Below are positions 53,824 to 63,950 of a DNA stretch of 64,000 bases, piece by piece. The notes under the pieces were generated by a model, which had not been told where the DNA came from, ran no database searches, and saw nothing but the letters and a program-made list of their open reading frames with translations. This stretch comes from Chromobacterium amazonense (lineage in GTDB: Bacteria; Pseudomonadota; Gammaproteobacteria; Burkholderiales; Chromobacteriaceae), in NCBI RefSeq assembly GCF_001855565.1, contig NZ_MKCR01000012.1, positions 1-64,000 on the forward strand, written 5' to 3'. Position 1 is the first letter of the stretch, and the number at the start of each line of letters is the position of its first letter. The translations under genes and the position numbers were made by a program.

Positions 53824-54087
53824 ATGAGCGAAACCAAAGTGGTACGTACGCTGACCGGCGTTGTGGTCAGCGACAAGATGGATAAGACCGTGACCGTACT
53901 GGTCGAGCGCAAAGTCAAGCACCCGATCTACGGCAAGATCATCCGTCGCTCCAAGAAGTTCCACGCACACGACGAAAACAACGAGTTCAAGGCAGGCGAC
54001 ATCGTAGTAATCAGCGAGTCCCGCCCGCTCTCGAAGACCAAATCGTGGGTGGTAACTGGCCTGGTTGAGAAATCTCGCCAGGTATAA
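53824..54087 (+). CDS. rpsQ: 30S ribosomal protein S17
   Basis: S17, 87 residues, is an OB-fold protein and primary 16S binder. [43 protein letters not shown] and [16 protein letters not shown] are conserved. It is the last gene of the S10 unit; a new promoter follows directly. Confidence 0.97.
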   Translation: MSETKVVRTLTGVVVSDKMDKTVTVLVERKVKHPIYGKIIRRSKKFHAHDENNEFKAGDIVVISESRPLSKTKSWVVTGLVEKSRQV

Positions 54088-54090
54088 AGC

Positions 54091-54119
54091 TTGCAGAGGG
54101 CTTCGGTCCTCTGTATAAT
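54091..54119 (+). promoter_or_regulatory. Sigma-70 promoter of the spc operon
   Basis: TTGCAG (54091-54096), 17-nt spacer, perfect TATAAT (54114-54119), directly after the rpsQ stop. The spacer itself is a palindrome (CAGAGG..CCTCTG). Confidence 0.85.
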
Positions 54120-54125
54120 GGCCAT

Positions 54126-54242
54126 CTCCTGCACCCTTCGTGCAGGAGTTCCGCCCTTACGGGGTCCAAAACTGGCCGTTTGATACGCCACAGAATGATC
54201 TGTGGCGTTTCCGCTGTTCGAGCCTGGCATCGCGCCCAGGCT
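54126..54242 (+). promoter_or_regulatory. Structured leader of the spc operon
   Basis: Three perfect or near-perfect hairpins in series: CTCCTGCA/TGCAGGAG (54126-54148), ACGCCACAGA/TCTGTGGCGT (54185-54208, then TT) and AGCCTGG/CCAGGCT (54221-54242). They precede rplN by 50 nt. They could be 3' ends of the S10 transcript, a processed leader or an autoregulatory site; none has a proper U-run. Confidence 0.55.
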
Positions 54243-54292
54243 AACGGCAGTGGAAAGTGACGGATAAAGTTGGATTAGAAAGGTAATCTCAA

Positions 54293-54661
54293 ATGATCCA
54301 AATGCAGACCATGCTTGAGGTCGCTGACAACACTGGTGCGCGTCACGTTATGTGCATCAAGGTGCTGGGTGGCTCCAAGCGTCGCTATGCTAGCGTAGGT
54401 GACATCATCAAGGTGAGCATCAAGGATGCCGCTCCGCGTGGTCGCGTCAAAAAAGGCGACGTATACAACGCGGTCGTGGTACGCACTGCCAAAGGCGTGC
54501 GCCGTCCGGATGGCTCTTTGATCAAGTTTGACAGCAATGCTGCCGTACTGCTCAACAACAAGCTTGAGCCGATCGGCACACGTATCTTCGGGCCCGTTAC
54601 GCGTGAACTGCGTACCGAACGCTTCATGAAGATCGTATCGCTGGCTCCTGAAGTGCTGTAA
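54293..54661 (+). CDS. rplN: 50S ribosomal protein L14
   Basis: L14, 122 residues, forms an intersubunit bridge and is the target of the silencing factor Rsf[29 protein letters not shown] and the conserved [20 protein letters not shown] are present. First gene of the spc operon. GAAAGGTAATC precedes the ATG. Confidence 0.98.
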   Translation: MIQMQTMLEVADNTGARHVMCIKVLGGSKRRYASVGDIIKVSIKDAAPRGRVKKGDVYNAVVVRTAKGVRRPDGSLIKFDSNAAVLLNNKLEPIGTRIFGPVTRELRTERFMKIVSLAPEVL

Positions 54662-54670
54662 GGAGGTCAC

Positions 54671-54985
54671 ATGCGCAAAATTCGTAAAGGTGATGAAGTC
54701 GTAGTAATCACCGGTAAAGACAAAGGCAAGCGCGGTACCGTCCTGCGTGTTCTGGAAACCAAGCTGGTAGTTGAAGGCGTGAATGTCGCCAAGAAACACC
54801 AGAAGCCGAACCCGGTACGTGGCGTAGCTGGCGGCATCGTCGAGAAGACCATGCCCATCGATGCTTCCAACGTCGCGATTTTCAATCCGGCAAGCCAAAA
54901 GGCTGACCGCGTAGGCTTCAAGGTTCTTGAAGACGGCCGCAAGGTGCGCGTGTTCAAGTCCAGCGGCGAAGTTATCGGCGCCTAA
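54671..54985 (+). CDS. rplX: 50S ribosomal protein L24
   Basis: L24, 104 residues, is an assembly initiator with a KOW motif ([23 protein letters not shown]) and [32 protein letters not shown] precedes the ATG. Nine bases separate it from rplE on each side of the usual spc order. Confidence 0.97.
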   Translation: MRKIRKGDEVVVITGKDKGKRGTVLRVLETKLVVEGVNVAKKHQKPNPVRGVAGGIVEKTMPIDASNVAIFNPASQKADRVGFKVLEDGRKVRVFKSSGEVIGA

Positions 54986-54994
54986 GGAGCTAAC

Positions 54995-55534
54995 ATGGCA
55001 CGTCTCTACGATTTCTACAAAGACAGCGTAGTGCCAGAACTGATGAAACAGTTCGGCTACAAGTCGATCATGCAAGTTCCGCGTATCGAGAAGATCACCG
55101 TGAACATGGGCGTGGGCGAAGCCGTTGCCGATAAGAAGGTAATGGAATTCGCCGTGGGCGACCTGGAAAAGATCGCCGGCCAGAAGCCGGTTGTCACCAC
55201 CGCTCGCAAGTCCATCGCAGGCTTCAAGATTCGCGACAACTACCCGGTAGGTTGCAAGGTGACTCTGCGTCGCGAACGCATGTACGAGTTCCTGGACCGC
55301 CTGGTAACCATCGCTTTGCCGCGCGTTCGCGACTTCCGTGGTGTATCTGCCAAGTCCTTTGATGGCCGTGGCAACTACAACATGGGCGTTAAAGAACAGA
55401 TCATCTTCCCGGAAATCGAGTACGACAAGATCGATGCTCTGCGTGGTATGAACATCACTATCACCACCACGGCGAAGACTGACGAAGAGGCCCGCGCTCT
55501 GCTGGCCGCGTTCAAGTTCCCGTTCAAGGGTTAA
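54995..55534 (+). CDS. rplE: 50S ribosomal protein L5
   Basis: L5, 179 residues, binds 5S rRNA and contacts the P-site tRNA. It has the [16 protein letters not shown] start region, [25 protein letters not shown] and [21 protein letters not shown]. In E. coli the S8 repressor site lies at the start of rplE; I did not resolve the equivalent here. Confidence 0.98.
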   Translation: MARLYDFYKDSVVPELMKQFGYKSIMQVPRIEKITVNMGVGEAVADKKVMEFAVGDLEKIAGQKPVVTTARKSIAGFKIRDNYPVGCKVTLRRERMYEFLDRLVTIALPRVRDFRGVSAKSFDGRGNYNMGVKEQIIFPEIEYDKIDALRGMNITITTTAKTDEEARALLAAFKFPFKG

Positions 55535-55538
55535 GCAC

Positions 55539-55844
55539 ATGGCACGACTTGCACTGATTAACCGTGAAGAAAAGCGCGTCAAGCTGGCCAATAAGTTTGC
55601 TGCCAAGCGTGAAGCCCTGATCGCCACCATCAACAACCAGAACCTCTCGGAAGAAGAGCGTTTCGCCGCCCGCCTGCAACTGCAGCAACTGCCGCGCAAC
55701 GCTTCTCCGGTTCGCCAGCGTCGCCGCTGCGCCGTGACCGGTCGTCCGCGTGGTGTGTTCCGTAAATTCGGCCTGGGTCGCAACAAACTGCGTGAGATCG
55801 CCATGAAGGGCGAGATTCCGGGTGTTGTGAAGGCCAGCTGGTAA
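55539..55844 (+). CDS. rpsN: 30S ribosomal protein S14 (zinc-free form)
   Basis: S14, 101 residues, of the long C-minus type: only one Cys ([26 protein letters not shown]) rather than the CxxC...CxxC zinc ribbon of the short form. C-terminal [11 protein letters not shown] is standard. Four bases after rplE. Confidence 0.97.
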   Translation: MARLALINREEKRVKLANKFAAKREALIATINNQNLSEEERFAARLQLQQLPRNASPVRQRRRCAVTGRPRGVFRKFGLGRNKLREIAMKGEIPGVVKASW

Positions 55845-55859
55845 TAGGAGACACATAGA

Positions 55860-56255
55860 ATGAGCATGCACGATCCTATTTCCGATATGTTGACCCGCAT
55901 CCGCAACGGCCAAACCGCTTCCAAGGTCAAGGTTTCCATGCCTTGCTCGAAGCTGAAGGTTGCGCTGGCGCAGGTGCTGAAGGAAGAAGGCTACATCGAA
56001 GACTTCGCCGTTGCCGGCGAAGAGAAGAAGCCTGTTCTTGATATCCAGCTCAAGTACTACGCTGGCCGTCCGGTGATCGAGCGCATCGAGCGCGTATCCC
56101 GTCCTGGCCTGCGCGTGTACAAGGGCTCCACCGAAATCCCGAAGGTCATGAATGGTCTGGGCGTGGCGATTCTGTCCACCTCCAAGGGCGTGATGACCGA
56201 TCGCAAGGCACGCGCAGCCGGTATCGGCGGCGAACTGCTCTGCGTCGTGGCGTAA
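55860..56255 (+). CDS. rpsH: 30S ribosomal protein S8
   Basis: S8, 131 residues, is a primary 16S binder and in E. coli the spc operon repressor. [18 protein letters not shown] and the C-terminal [25 protein letters not shown] are conserved. TAGGAGACACATAGA precedes the ATG. Confidence 0.98.
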   Translation: MSMHDPISDMLTRIRNGQTASKVKVSMPCSKLKVALAQVLKEEGYIEDFAVAGEEKKPVLDIQLKYYAGRPVIERIERVSRPGLRVYKGSTEIPKVMNGLGVAILSTSKGVMTDRKARAAGIGGELLCVVA

Positions 56256-56264
56256 GGGGGTCAA

Positions 56265-56798
56265 ATGTCTCGCGTAGCTAAGAATCCGGTAGCCATTCCG
56301 GCCGGCGTCGAAGTGAAGTTCGGCGCTGCAGAAGTGACTGTAAAGGGCGCCCTGGGCACCCTGAGCACCGCTCTGTGCAACGACGTGGAAGTGAAGCTGG
56401 ACAACAACCAGCTGACTTTCGCTGCCAAGAACGACAGCAAGTTCGCACGTGCCATGTCCGGCACCCTGCGTGCCCTGCTGAACAACATGGTGAACGGCGT
56501 ATCCAAGGGCTTCGAGAAGAAGCTGCAGCTGGTCGGCGTGGGCTATCGCGCCCAAGCTCAAGGCGATACCCTGAACCTGTCTCTGGGTTTCTCGCACCCG
56601 GTGGCTCACAAGATGCCCGAAGGCATCAAGGTTGAGACTCCGACTCAGACCGAGATTCTGGTCAAGGGCGCTAACAAGCAGCTCGTTGGTCAGGTCGCAG
56701 CCGAGATTCGCGCTTACCGTTCGCCAGAGCCCTACAAGGGCAAGGGCGTTCGTTATGCCGACGAGGTTGTGGTTCTGAAAGAAACCAAGAAGAAGTAA
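56265..56798 (+). CDS. rplF: 50S ribosomal protein L6
   Basis: L6, 177 residues, sits at the factor-binding site near the sarcin-ricin loop. [29 protein letters not shown] and the C-terminal [19 protein letters not shown] are standard. Ten bases after rpsH. Confidence 0.98.
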   Translation: MSRVAKNPVAIPAGVEVKFGAAEVTVKGALGTLSTALCNDVEVKLDNNQLTFAAKNDSKFARAMSGTLRALLNNMVNGVSKGFEKKLQLVGVGYRAQAQGDTLNLSLGFSHPVAHKMPEGIKVETPTQTEILVKGANKQLVGQVAAEIRAYRSPEPYKGKGVRYADEVVVLKETKKK

Positions 56799-56811
56799 CT
56801 GAGGCACTGAC

Positions 56812-57165
56812 ATGGACAAGAAACAAGCTCGACTCCGCCGCGCACGTAAAACCCGTGCACGGATTGCGGAGCTCAAGATGGTGCGCCTCTCTGTGCATCG
56901 CACCAATAGCCACATTTACGCCCAGATCATTGACGAGACCGGCAGCAAGGTACTGGCCAGCGCATCTTCGCTGGAAGCAGAAGTCCGCGCCGAACTCGCC
57001 AATGGCGGCAACGTGGCAGCTGCGGCCGTGATCGGCAAGCGCATTGCCGAAAAGGCAAAAGCCGCTGGCATCGTGAACGTGGCCTTCGACCGCTCCGGTT
57101 TCAAATACCACGGTCGCATGAAGGCCCTGGCTGACGCCGCTCGCGAACACGGCCTCGTATTCTAA
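56812..57165 (+). CDS. rplR: 50S ribosomal protein L18
   Basis: L18, 117 residues, binds 5S rRNA with L5. The basic N-terminus ([16 protein letters not shown]), [16 protein letters not shown] and C-terminal [23 protein letters not shown] are typical. Confidence 0.97.
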   Translation: MDKKQARLRRARKTRARIAELKMVRLSVHRTNSHIYAQIIDETGSKVLASASSLEAEVRAELANGGNVAAAAVIGKRIAEKAKAAGIVNVAFDRSGFKYHGRMKALADAAREHGLVF

Positions 57166-57178
57166 TTCGGAGTGAAGA

Positions 57179-57697
57179 ATGGCTAAGCACGAAATGGAAG
57201 ATCGCGGCGACGGTCTGGTCGAGAAAATGATCAGCGTCAACCGCGTCACCAAAGTGGTTAAGGGCGGCCGTATCATGGCTTTCTCCGCCCTGACCGTGGT
57301 TGGTGATGGCGACGGCGGTATCGGCATGGGTAAGGGCCGTTCCAAGGAAGTTCCGGTTGCCGTACAAAAGGCAATGGAACAAGCCCGCCACAACATGGTT
57401 AAGATCCCGCTGAAGAACGGCACGCTGCAACACACCGTTATCGGCAAGCACGGTGCCACCACCGTCTTCATCCAGCCGGCCAAAGAAGGTACCGGCGTGA
57501 AGGCTGGTGGCCCGATGCGCGCGATCTTTGATGCAATGGGTGTTCACAATGTTTCGGCCAAGATTCATGGTTCCACCAACCCGTACAACGTGGTGCGTGC
57601 AACCCTGAATGGCCTGAGCAACATCAACACCCCGGCGCAAATCGCTGCCAAGCGTGGCCTGAGCGTCGAGGACATCCTGGGGGTGGGTCATGAGTAA
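57179..57697 (+). CDS. rpsE: 30S ribosomal protein S5
   Basis: S5, 172 residues, helps decoding accuracy. The loop [22 protein letters not shown], where spectinomycin-resistance changes occur, is wild type. [18 protein letters not shown] is conserved. Its 3' end overlaps rpmD by 8 nt. Confidence 0.98.
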   Translation: MAKHEMEDRGDGLVEKMISVNRVTKVVKGGRIMAFSALTVVGDGDGGIGMGKGRSKEVPVAVQKAMEQARHNMVKIPLKNGTLQHTVIGKHGATTVFIQPAKEGTGVKAGGPMRAIFDAMGVHNVSAKIHGSTNPYNVVRATLNGLSNINTPAQIAAKRGLSVEDILGVGHE

Positions 57698-57875
57698 CGC
57701 CAAGACTGTCAAGGTCACTCTGGTAAAGAGCCTGATCGGTCGCCTGGAGTCTCACAAGGCCTGCGCCCGTGGTCTGGGTCTACGCAAGATCCGCCAGACC
57801 GTTGAAGTGCTCGATACCCCTGAAAACCGTGGCATGATCAACAAGATCAGCTACCTGCTCAAATTCGAGGGCTAA
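57690..57875 (+). CDS. rpmD: 50S ribosomal protein L30
   Basis: L30, 61 residues. [21 protein letters not shown] and [25 protein letters not shown] are the usual L30 features. ATG 57690 lies within the end of rpsE, and rplO follows after 3 nt, so the three are coupled. Confidence 0.96.
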   Translation: MSNAKTVKVTLVKSLIGRLESHKACARGLGLRKIRQTVEVLDTPENRGMINKISYLLKFEG

Positions 57876-57878
57876 GAG

Positions 57879-58310
57879 ATGCTGCTGAACACCGTACAAC
57901 CGGGCGTCGGCGCCAAGCATGCCAAGCGCCGTGTCGGCCGTGGCATTGGCAGCGGCCTGGGCAAGACTTGCGGCCGCGGCCACAAGGGTCAGAAGAGCCG
58001 TGCCGGTGGTTTCCACAAGGTAGGCTTCGAAGGCGGTCAAATGCCGCTGCAACGTCGCTTGCCGAAGCGTGGCTTCAAGTCGCTGACCGCTCGCAAGGTT
58101 GCTGAGGTTCGCCTGTCCGAACTGAACCTGCTGCCGGTCAACGAAATCGATCTGCTGTCTCTCAAGCAAGCTGGTCTGGTATCCGCTCAAGCCCTGGTGG
58201 CCAAAGTGGTTCTGTCCGGCAAGATTGAGCGCGCGGTGAAACTGCGTGGTATCGGCGCTACCGCCGGTGCCCGCGCTGCCATCGAAGCTGCCGGCGGCAG
58301 TATTGAATAA
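57879..58310 (+). CDS. rplO: 50S ribosomal protein L15
   Basis: L15, 143 residues, is a late assembly protein. The glycine-rich basic N-terminus ([26 protein letters not shown]) and [18 protein letters not shown] are diagnostic. Precedes secY by 11 nt. Confidence 0.97.
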   Translation: MLLNTVQPGVGAKHAKRRVGRGIGSGLGKTCGRGHKGQKSRAGGFHKVGFEGGQMPLQRRLPKRGFKSLTARKVAEVRLSELNLLPVNEIDLLSLKQAGLVSAQALVAKVVLSGKIERAVKLRGIGATAGARAAIEAAGGSIE

Positions 58311-58321
58311 GGCATTTATCT

Positions 58322-59641
58322 GTGGCGAATACTTCTCTAGTGGCAAATGCCAATAAGTTTGGTGATCTGAAACGTCGCATCTGGTTCCTGATTGGCGCGC
58401 TGATCGTTTTCCGTATCGGTGCCCACATTCCGGTTCCGGGCGTCAATCCTGCCGAGCTAGCGAAGTTGTTCCACACATCGCAGACGGGCCTGCTCGACAT
58501 GTTCAACATGTTCTCGGGCGGCGCCCTCTCGAGGTTTACCGTGTTTGCCCTGGGCATCACGCCGTATATCTCGGCTTCCATCATTCTGCAGTTGGCGGCG
58601 GAAGTGATTCCGACGCTGAAACAGCTGAAGAAGGAAGGCGATGCGGGACGTCGCAAGATAACCCAGTACACGCGTTATGCCACTGTGGCGCTGGCGACTT
58701 TCCAAAGTTTCGGCATCGCGGTGATGTTGTACAAGCAGCCAAACCTGGTGATGACTGCTCAGTGGGAGTTTTATCTGACATCCGTAGTGTGTCTGGTTAC
58801 CGGTACCATGTTCTTGATGTGGTTGGGTGAACAGATCACCGAGCGGGGTATCGGCAACGGTATCTCGTTGATCATCTGCGCGGGTATCGCTTCAGGTGTT
58901 CCGGCTGCCATTGGTAAAACCCTGACTCTGACCAGTCAGGGCTCTTTGCCCATTCCGTTTGCCATCTTGCTGTTTGTCGCAGTGATCCTGGTGACTTTCG
59001 TGGTGGTCTACGCCGAGCGTGGCCAGCGCAAAGTTCTGGTGAACTATGCCAAGCGTCAGGTGGGCAACCGCGTCATGCAGGGCCAGAGCACGCATTTGCC
59101 GCTCAAGCTCAACATGGCGGGGGTGATTCCTCCGATCTTCGCCTCCAGCATCATCCTGTTCCCGGCCACCGTTATCGGCTGGTTTGGCCAGGGCGAGCAC
59201 ATGTCTTGGTTGAAGGGCGTGGCTGACAAGCTGCATCCGGGTCAGCCGATTTATGTGCTGCTGTACGCGGCGGCGATCATCTTCTTCTGCTATTTCTACA
59301 CGGCGCTGGTTTTCAGCCCGAAGGAAACGGCTGACAACCTGAAGAAGAGCGGGGCGTTCATCCCGGGCATCCGTCCAGGTGAGCAGACTTCTCGTTACAT
59401 CGAGAAGATCATCCTGCGGCTGACACTGATCGGTGCGATCTACATCACGCTGGTCTGCCTGATGCCGGAATTCCTGATCCTGAAGTGGAACGTACCGTTC
59501 TACTTCGGCGGTACATCGCTGCTGATCATGGTGGTGGTGACCATGGACTTCATGGCGCAGGTGCAGTCCTACGTGTTGTCGCATCAATACGAGAGCTTGC
59601 TGAAGAAGGCTAACTTCAAAGGCAATGCCCTTACCCGCTGA
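58322..59641 (+). CDS. secY: Preprotein translocase channel SecY
   Basis: SecY, 439 residues, forms the ten-helix protein-conducting channel with SecE and SecG. Helix 1 ([22 protein letters not shown]), the plug region, [11 protein letters not shown], the cytoplasmic loop with [33 protein letters not shown] and [21 protein letters not shown] are all recognisable. It starts with GTG at 58322 with a poor ribosome site, consistent with coupling to rplO. Confidence 0.98.
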   Translation: MANTSLVANANKFGDLKRRIWFLIGALIVFRIGAHIPVPGVNPAELAKLFHTSQTGLLDMFNMFSGGALSRFTVFALGITPYISASIILQLAAEVIPTLKQLKKEGDAGRRKITQYTRYATVALATFQSFGIAVMLYKQPNLVMTAQWEFYLTSVVCLVTGTMFLMWLGEQITERGIGNGISLIICAGIASGVPAAIGKTLTLTSQGSLPIPFAILLFVAVILVTFVVVYAERGQRKVLVNYAKRQVGNRVMQGQSTHLPLKLNMAGVIPPIFASSIILFPATVIGWFGQGEHMSWLKGVADKLHPGQPIYVLLYAAAIIFFCYFYTALVFSPKETADNLKKSGAFIPGIRPGEQTSRYIEKIILRLTLIGAIYITLVCLMPEFLILKWNVPFYFGGTSLLIMVVVTMDFMAQVQSYVLSHQYESLLKKANFKGNALTR

Positions 59642-59664
59642 CACACGAGTTCACACTGGGTTAT

Positions 59665-59883
59665 ATGGCTAAGGAAGACACTATCCAGATGCAAGGCGAG
59701 ATCTTGGAAAATTTGCCTAGCGCAACTTTCAAGATCAAGCTCGAAAATGGACACGTGGTACTCGGGCATATCTCTGGGAAGATGCGGATGCACTACATCC
59801 GCATCCTGCCGGGTGACAAGGTGACTGTGGAGTTGACTCCATACGATCTGTCCCGCGCCCGAATTGTGTTCCGCGCGAAGTAA
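59665..59883 (+). CDS. infA: Translation initiation factor IF-1
   Basis: IF-1, 72 residues, is an S1-like OB-fold protein that occupies the ribosomal A site during initiation. [40 protein letters not shown] and the C-terminal RIVFRAK are standard. The location between secY and rpmJ is typical of betaproteobacteria; E. coli has it elsewhere. Confidence 0.98.
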   Translation: MAKEDTIQMQGEILENLPSATFKIKLENGHVVLGHISGKMRMHYIRILPGDKVTVELTPYDLSRARIVFRAK

Positions 59884-59919
59884 CGCATTCGCTCTTTTAG
59901 GATTTGAAAGGATCTGAAC

Positions 59920-60033
59920 ATGCGAGTACAGCCTTCTGTAAAGAAGATTTGCCGTAATTGCAAAATCATTCGTCGCAATCGCGTGGTTCGCGTGATCTGC
60001 ACGGACCCGCGTCACAAGCAAAAGCAAGGCTAA
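59920..60033 (+). CDS. rpmJ: 50S ribosomal protein L36
   Basis: L36, 37 residues, is a very small gene: [20 protein letters not shown], then [16 protein letters not shown]. Cys11, Cys14, Cys27 and His33 form the zinc site of the C-plus type. GAAAGGATCTGAAC precedes the ATG. It closes the spc operon; a promoter for the alpha operon follows 3 nt after the stop. Confidence 0.97.
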   Translation: MRVQPSVKKICRNCKIIRRNRVVRVICTDPRHKQKQG

Positions 60034-60036
60034 CAT

Positions 60037-60065
60037 TTGTTAGACCTGGATTTGCGTGATACAAT
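60037..60065 (+). promoter_or_regulatory. Promoter of the alpha operon
   Basis: TTGTTA (60037-60042), 17-nt spacer, extended -10 TGATACAAT (TACAAT at 60060-60065), 38 nt before rpsM. The -10 lies in a TTGCG/CGCAA palindrome, and the leader ends with a CTTAAGG tandem repeat. Confidence 0.65.
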
Positions 60066-60103
60066 CGCAAACTTTTCAAGGTCTTAAGGCTTAAGGAAAG
60101 AGT

Positions 60104-60466
60104 ATGGCCCGTATTGCAGGGGTAAACATCCCCAATCATGCGCATGCCGTTATCGGCCTGCAGGCAATTTTCGGCATCGGTCAGACTCGCGCGCAGCAAA
60201 TTTGTGCTGCTGCTGGCGTGAATCCCTCCACCAAGGTGAAGGATCTGACTGAAGCTGAAATGGAAACTCTGCGTGATCAAGTGGCTAAGTTCACCGTTGA
60301 AGGTGACCTGCGTCGCGAAATCACCATGAGCATCAAGCGTCTGATGGACATGGGCTGCTATCGCGGCTTCCGCCATCGTCGCGGCTTGCCGTGCCGCGGT
60401 CAGCGCACTCGCACTAACGCGCGTACCCGTAAGGGACCGCGTAAGGCGATCGCCGGCAAGAAGTAA
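60104..60466 (+). CDS. rpsM: 30S ribosomal protein S13
   Basis: S13, 120 residues, contacts tRNA and the 50S from the 30S head. [33 protein letters not shown] (helix-turn-helix-like) and C-terminal [22 protein letters not shown] are conserved. First gene of the alpha operon (rpsM-rpsK-rpsD-rpoA-rplQ). Confidence 0.98.
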   Translation: MARIAGVNIPNHAHAVIGLQAIFGIGQTRAQQICAAAGVNPSTKVKDLTEAEMETLRDQVAKFTVEGDLRREITMSIKRLMDMGCYRGFRHRRGLPCRGQRTRTNARTRKGPRKAIAGKK

Positions 60467-60484
60467 TTTTAAGGAACACAGAGA

Positions 60485-60880
<396 letters not shown>

Positions 60881-60898
60881 TTCGGAGAGTGTGAGAAC

Positions 60899-61519
60899 AT
60901 GGCACGTTATATTGGCCCGAAGTGTAAGCTCGCTCGTCGTGAAGGCACCGACCTTTTCCTGAAGAGCGCGCGTCGTGCACTGGATTCCAAATGCAAACTG
61001 GACACCGCTCCTGGTCAGCATGGCGCCCGTCGCGGCCGCCTGTCCGACTACGGCGTTCAGCTGCGTGAAAAGCAGAAAATCCGCCGCATCTACGGCGTAC
61101 TCGAGCGTCAGTTCCGCAACTACTTTGCGGAAGCTGTTCGCCGCAAGGGCTCCACGGGTGAAAACCTGCTGAAGCTGCTTGAGTCCCGCCTGGACAATGT
61201 TGTATATCGCATGGGCTTTGGCTCCACTCGCGCCGAAGCGCGCCAGCTGGTCAGCCACAAGGCTATCGTTGTGAACGGCCAGGTTGTGAACATTCCGTCC
61301 TACCAGGTTAAAGCCGGTGACGTAGTGTCCGTCCGCGAAAAGGCCAAGAAGCAGGCTCGTATCGTCGAAGGCCTGGCTCTGGCTGAGCAAGGCGGCTTCC
61401 CGACTTGGGTGTCCGTGGACTCCAAGAAAATGGAAGGCGTCTTCAAATCCGCTCCGGAACGTTCCGAACTGTCTAGCGATATCAACGAACAACTCGTTGT
61501 GGAATTCTACTCCAAGTAA
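60899..61519 (+). CDS. rpsD: 30S ribosomal protein S4
   Basis: S4, 206 residues, is a primary assembly protein and in E. coli the alpha operon repressor. It has an N-terminal domain ([35 protein letters not shown]) and an S4 RNA-binding domain ([34 protein letters not shown]). No Cys-rich zinc knuckle is visible, so it is the C-minus type. Followed by rpoA after a short gap. Confidence 0.98.
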   Translation: MARYIGPKCKLARREGTDLFLKSARRALDSKCKLDTAPGQHGARRGRLSDYGVQLREKQKIRRIYGVLERQFRNYFAEAVRRKGSTGENLLKLLESRLDNVVYRMGFGSTRAEARQLVSHKAIVVNGQVVNIPSYQVKAGDVVSVREKAKKQARIVEGLALAEQGGFPTWVSVDSKKMEGVFKSAPERSELSSDINEQLVVEFYSK

Positions 61520-61542
61520 TCGCTAGCTCTTAGGGAATGACT

Positions 61543-62526
61543 ATGCAAAACAGCGCTTCGGAATTTCTGAAACCTCGTCTGATTGACGTACAGCCGGTTT
61601 CCGCCACCCACGCTCGCGTGTCGATGGAGCCGTTCGAGCGCGGCTACGCCCATACCCTGGGCAATTCGCTGCGCCGCATCCTGCTGTCGTCGATGCCGGG
61701 CTATGCTCCGACCGAAGTGACTATCGCTGGCGTTTTGCATGAGTATTCCGCGCTTGACGGCGTGCGGGAGGATGTCGTTGACATCCTCCTCAACCTCAAG
61801 GGCGTAGTGCTTAAGCTGCATGGTCGCGACAGTGTCGTGCTGACCTTGAAAAAGGAAGGCGAGGGCGCTGTCTTGGCTAGCGATATCGAGCTGCCGCACG
61901 ACGTGGAAGTGATCAATCCGGAACACGTGATTTGTCACATCTCCGCTGGCGGCAAGATCGACATGGAGGTCAAGGTGGAGAAGGGCCGCGGCTATCAGCC
62001 GGTGTCCGTCCGCACCAGCCATGACGACAACCGTTCCATCGGCACCATCCAACTGGACGCTTCCTTCTCGCCGGTTCGCCGCGTGAGCTTCGCTGTGGAA
62101 AGCGCCCGTGTGGAACAGCGTACCGACCTCGACCGCCTGGTTCTCGACATCGAGACCAACGGCGTCATCGAGCCGGAGCAGGCTGTGCGCAACGCAGCCC
62201 GCATCCTGATGGATCAGCTGTCGATCTTTGCAGATCTCCAAGGCACAGCGGTTGAAGAAGTCGTTGAAAAGGCGCCGCCGATCGATCCGATCCTGCTGCG
62301 TCCGGTAGACGATCTTGAACTGACGGTCCGTTCGGCCAACTGCCTGAAAGCAGAGAACATTTATTACATCGGCGATCTGATCCAGCGTACCGAAACCGAG
62401 CTTCTGAAGACACCGAACCTCGGCCGCAAGTCGCTGAACGAGATCAAAGAAGTTCTCGCTTCCAAGGGCCTGACTCTCGGCATGAAGCTCGAGAACTGGC
62501 CTCCGGCTGGTCTGGAAAAGCCGTAA
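61543..62526 (+). CDS. rpoA: RNA polymerase alpha subunit
   Basis: RpoA, 327 residues. The N-terminal dimerisation domain ([23 protein letters not shown]) is joined by a linker to the C-terminal domain ([27 protein letters not shown], then [18 protein letters not shown]), which binds UP elements and activators. I prefer ATG 61543 over 61537 because AGGGA lies 6 nt upstream and [11 protein letters not shown] matches the Neisseria protein start. Confidence 0.98.
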   Translation: MQNSASEFLKPRLIDVQPVSATHARVSMEPFERGYAHTLGNSLRRILLSSMPGYAPTEVTIAGVLHEYSALDGVREDVVDILLNLKGVVLKLHGRDSVVLTLKKEGEGAVLASDIELPHDVEVINPEHVICHISAGGKIDMEVKVEKGRGYQPVSVRTSHDDNRSIGTIQLDASFSPVRRVSFAVESARVEQRTDLDRLVLDIETNGVIEPEQAVRNAARILMDQLSIFADLQGTAVEEVVEKAPPIDPILLRPVDDLELTVRSANCLKAENIYYIGDLIQRTETELLKTPNLGRKSLNEIKEVLASKGLTLGMKLENWPPAGLEKP

Positions 62527-62550
62527 GTTTGAGACTAAAGGACATTAACA

Positions 62551-62946
62551 ATGCGTCATCGTTACAGTAATCGTAAACTGAACCGCACGACCAGCCATCG
62601 TCTGGCGATGCTGCGCAACATGGCCAACTCGCTGCTGAAGCACGAAGTTATCGTGACCACGCTGCCGAAGGCCAAGGAACTGCGTCGTGTGGCCGAGCCG
62701 CTCATCACGCTCGGCAAGAAGCCGTCTCTCGCCAACCGTCGTCTGGCGTTCGACCGCACCCGTGACCGCGAAATCGTGGTTAAACTCTTTGACGTGCTCG
62801 GCGCGCGCTACGCTACCCGCAACGGTGGTTACGTGCGTATCCTGAAGTACGGTTTCCGCAAGGGCGACAACGCCCCGATGGCTCTGGTAGAGCTGGTGGA
62901 CCGTCCGGAAGATGCCGTTGCCGTTGAAGACAACTCCGCCGAGTAA
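62551..62946 (+). CDS. rplQ: 50S ribosomal protein L17
   Basis: L17, 131 residues, lies near the tunnel exit. [32 protein letters not shown] and the [27 protein letters not shown] region are standard. Last gene of the alpha operon, followed by a strong terminator. Confidence 0.98.
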   Translation: MRHRYSNRKLNRTTSHRLAMLRNMANSLLKHEVIVTTLPKAKELRRVAEPLITLGKKPSLANRRLAFDRTRDREIVVKLFDVLGARYATRNGGYVRILKYGFRKGDNAPMALVELVDRPEDAVAVEDNSAE

Positions 62947-62962
62947 TCGACGAAGTTGCAGG

Positions 62963-62994
62963 AAAAAGCCAGCTCGCTTGAGCTGGCTTTTTTC
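62963..62994. terminator. Intrinsic terminator after rplQ
   Basis: AAAAAGCCAGCTC/GAGCTGGCTTTTT, a 13-bp stem with a GCTT loop and a T-run. The A-run on the other side lets it serve glsA on the minus strand as well. Confidence 0.9.
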
Positions 62995-63035
62995 ATGCCT
63001 GCCGCCTGGCGCGATAGGCCGCGCAGGCGCGAAAG

Positions 63036-63950
63036 CTAGAAGATAGACAAGCCGGTTCGCGTGGTAAAGCGATCCAGCGCCTCCAAGCCCAGCACCGAAT
63101 TGCCGCGGCTGTCCAGTTGCGGACTCCATACCGCGATGCTCATCTTGCCCGGGATCACCGCCAGCAAGCCCCCGCCCACGCCGCTCTTGACCGGCAAGCC
63201 GACACGATAAGCGAATTCGCCGGCTGCATCGTAGGTGCCGCAGGTCAACATGACGGCATTCACCTGTTTGGCCTGGCTGCGGCTCAGGTATCGTTCACCG
63301 GTCAGCGGCGACACGCCATGGTTGGCGAGAAATAGTCCCGCGCGCGCCAGCTCGCGGCAAGTCAGCGCGATGCTGCAGCTATCGAAGTATTGCGCCAACA
63401 CGGTTTGCACCGCGTGTCCGATATTGCCGTAACTTTTCATGAAGTGGGCCAGCGCCGCGTTGCGGTCCCCGTGCTCGCGCTCCGATGCGGCAATGACAGG
63501 ATCGGCATCCAGCTTGGGGCTGTCGGTTTCCTGGCGCAGCCAATGCAGCAGATGGCGATGGGCGTCGCCGAAGTGGCCCATGGCGCGATCGGTCACGACC
63601 AGGGCGCCGGCATTGATGAAGGGATTGCGCGGGATGCCGTGCTCGTATTCCAGCTGCACCAGCGAGTTGAAGGGATTGCCGGACGGTTCCTTGCCGACAT
63701 GGCGCCACAGCGTCTCCCCGTCGACTTGCAGCGTCAGCGCCAGCATGAAGGCCTTGCTGATGCTTTGCATAGAAAACGGCGTGTCGGCGTCGCCGCAGGC
63801 GAATTGCTGGCCATCCAGCGTATGGATGGCGAAACCGAACTGGTGCGGGGCAACCGAGGCCAGGGCTGGGATGTAGTCGGCTACCTGGCCTTGATCGTAG
63901 AAAGGCAGCACTTGCTGCCGGATATCTTCAATAAGCGCTTGCAGATTCAT
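63036..63950 (-). CDS. glsA: Glutaminase
   Basis: A 304-residue glutaminase of the serine beta-lactamase-like fold that hydrolyses glutamine to glutamate and ammonia. The catalytic SxxK (FSMQSISKAF), EPSGNPFNSLVQLEYEHGIPRNPFINAGAL and VKSGVGGGLLAVIPGKMSIAVWSP are diagnostic. No signal peptide, so it is cytoplasmic. Converges on rplQ across a bidirectional terminator. The ATG at 63950 lacks a clear ribosome site; upstream sequence is cut by the window end. Confidence 0.96.
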   Translation of the reverse strand: MNLQALIEDIRQQVLPFYDQGQVADYIPALASVAPHQFGFAIHTLDGQQFACGDADTPFSMQSISKAFMLALTLQVDGETLWRHVGKEPSGNPFNSLVQLEYEHGIPRNPFINAGALVVTDRAMGHFGDAHRHLLHWLRQETDSPKLDADPVIAASEREHGDRNAALAHFMKSYGNIGHAVQTVLAQYFDSCSIALTCRELARAGLFLANHGVSPLTGERYLSRSQAKQVNAVMLTCGTYDAAGEFAYRVGLPVKSGVGGGLLAVIPGKMSIAVWSPQLDSRGNSVLGLEALDRFTTRTGLSIF

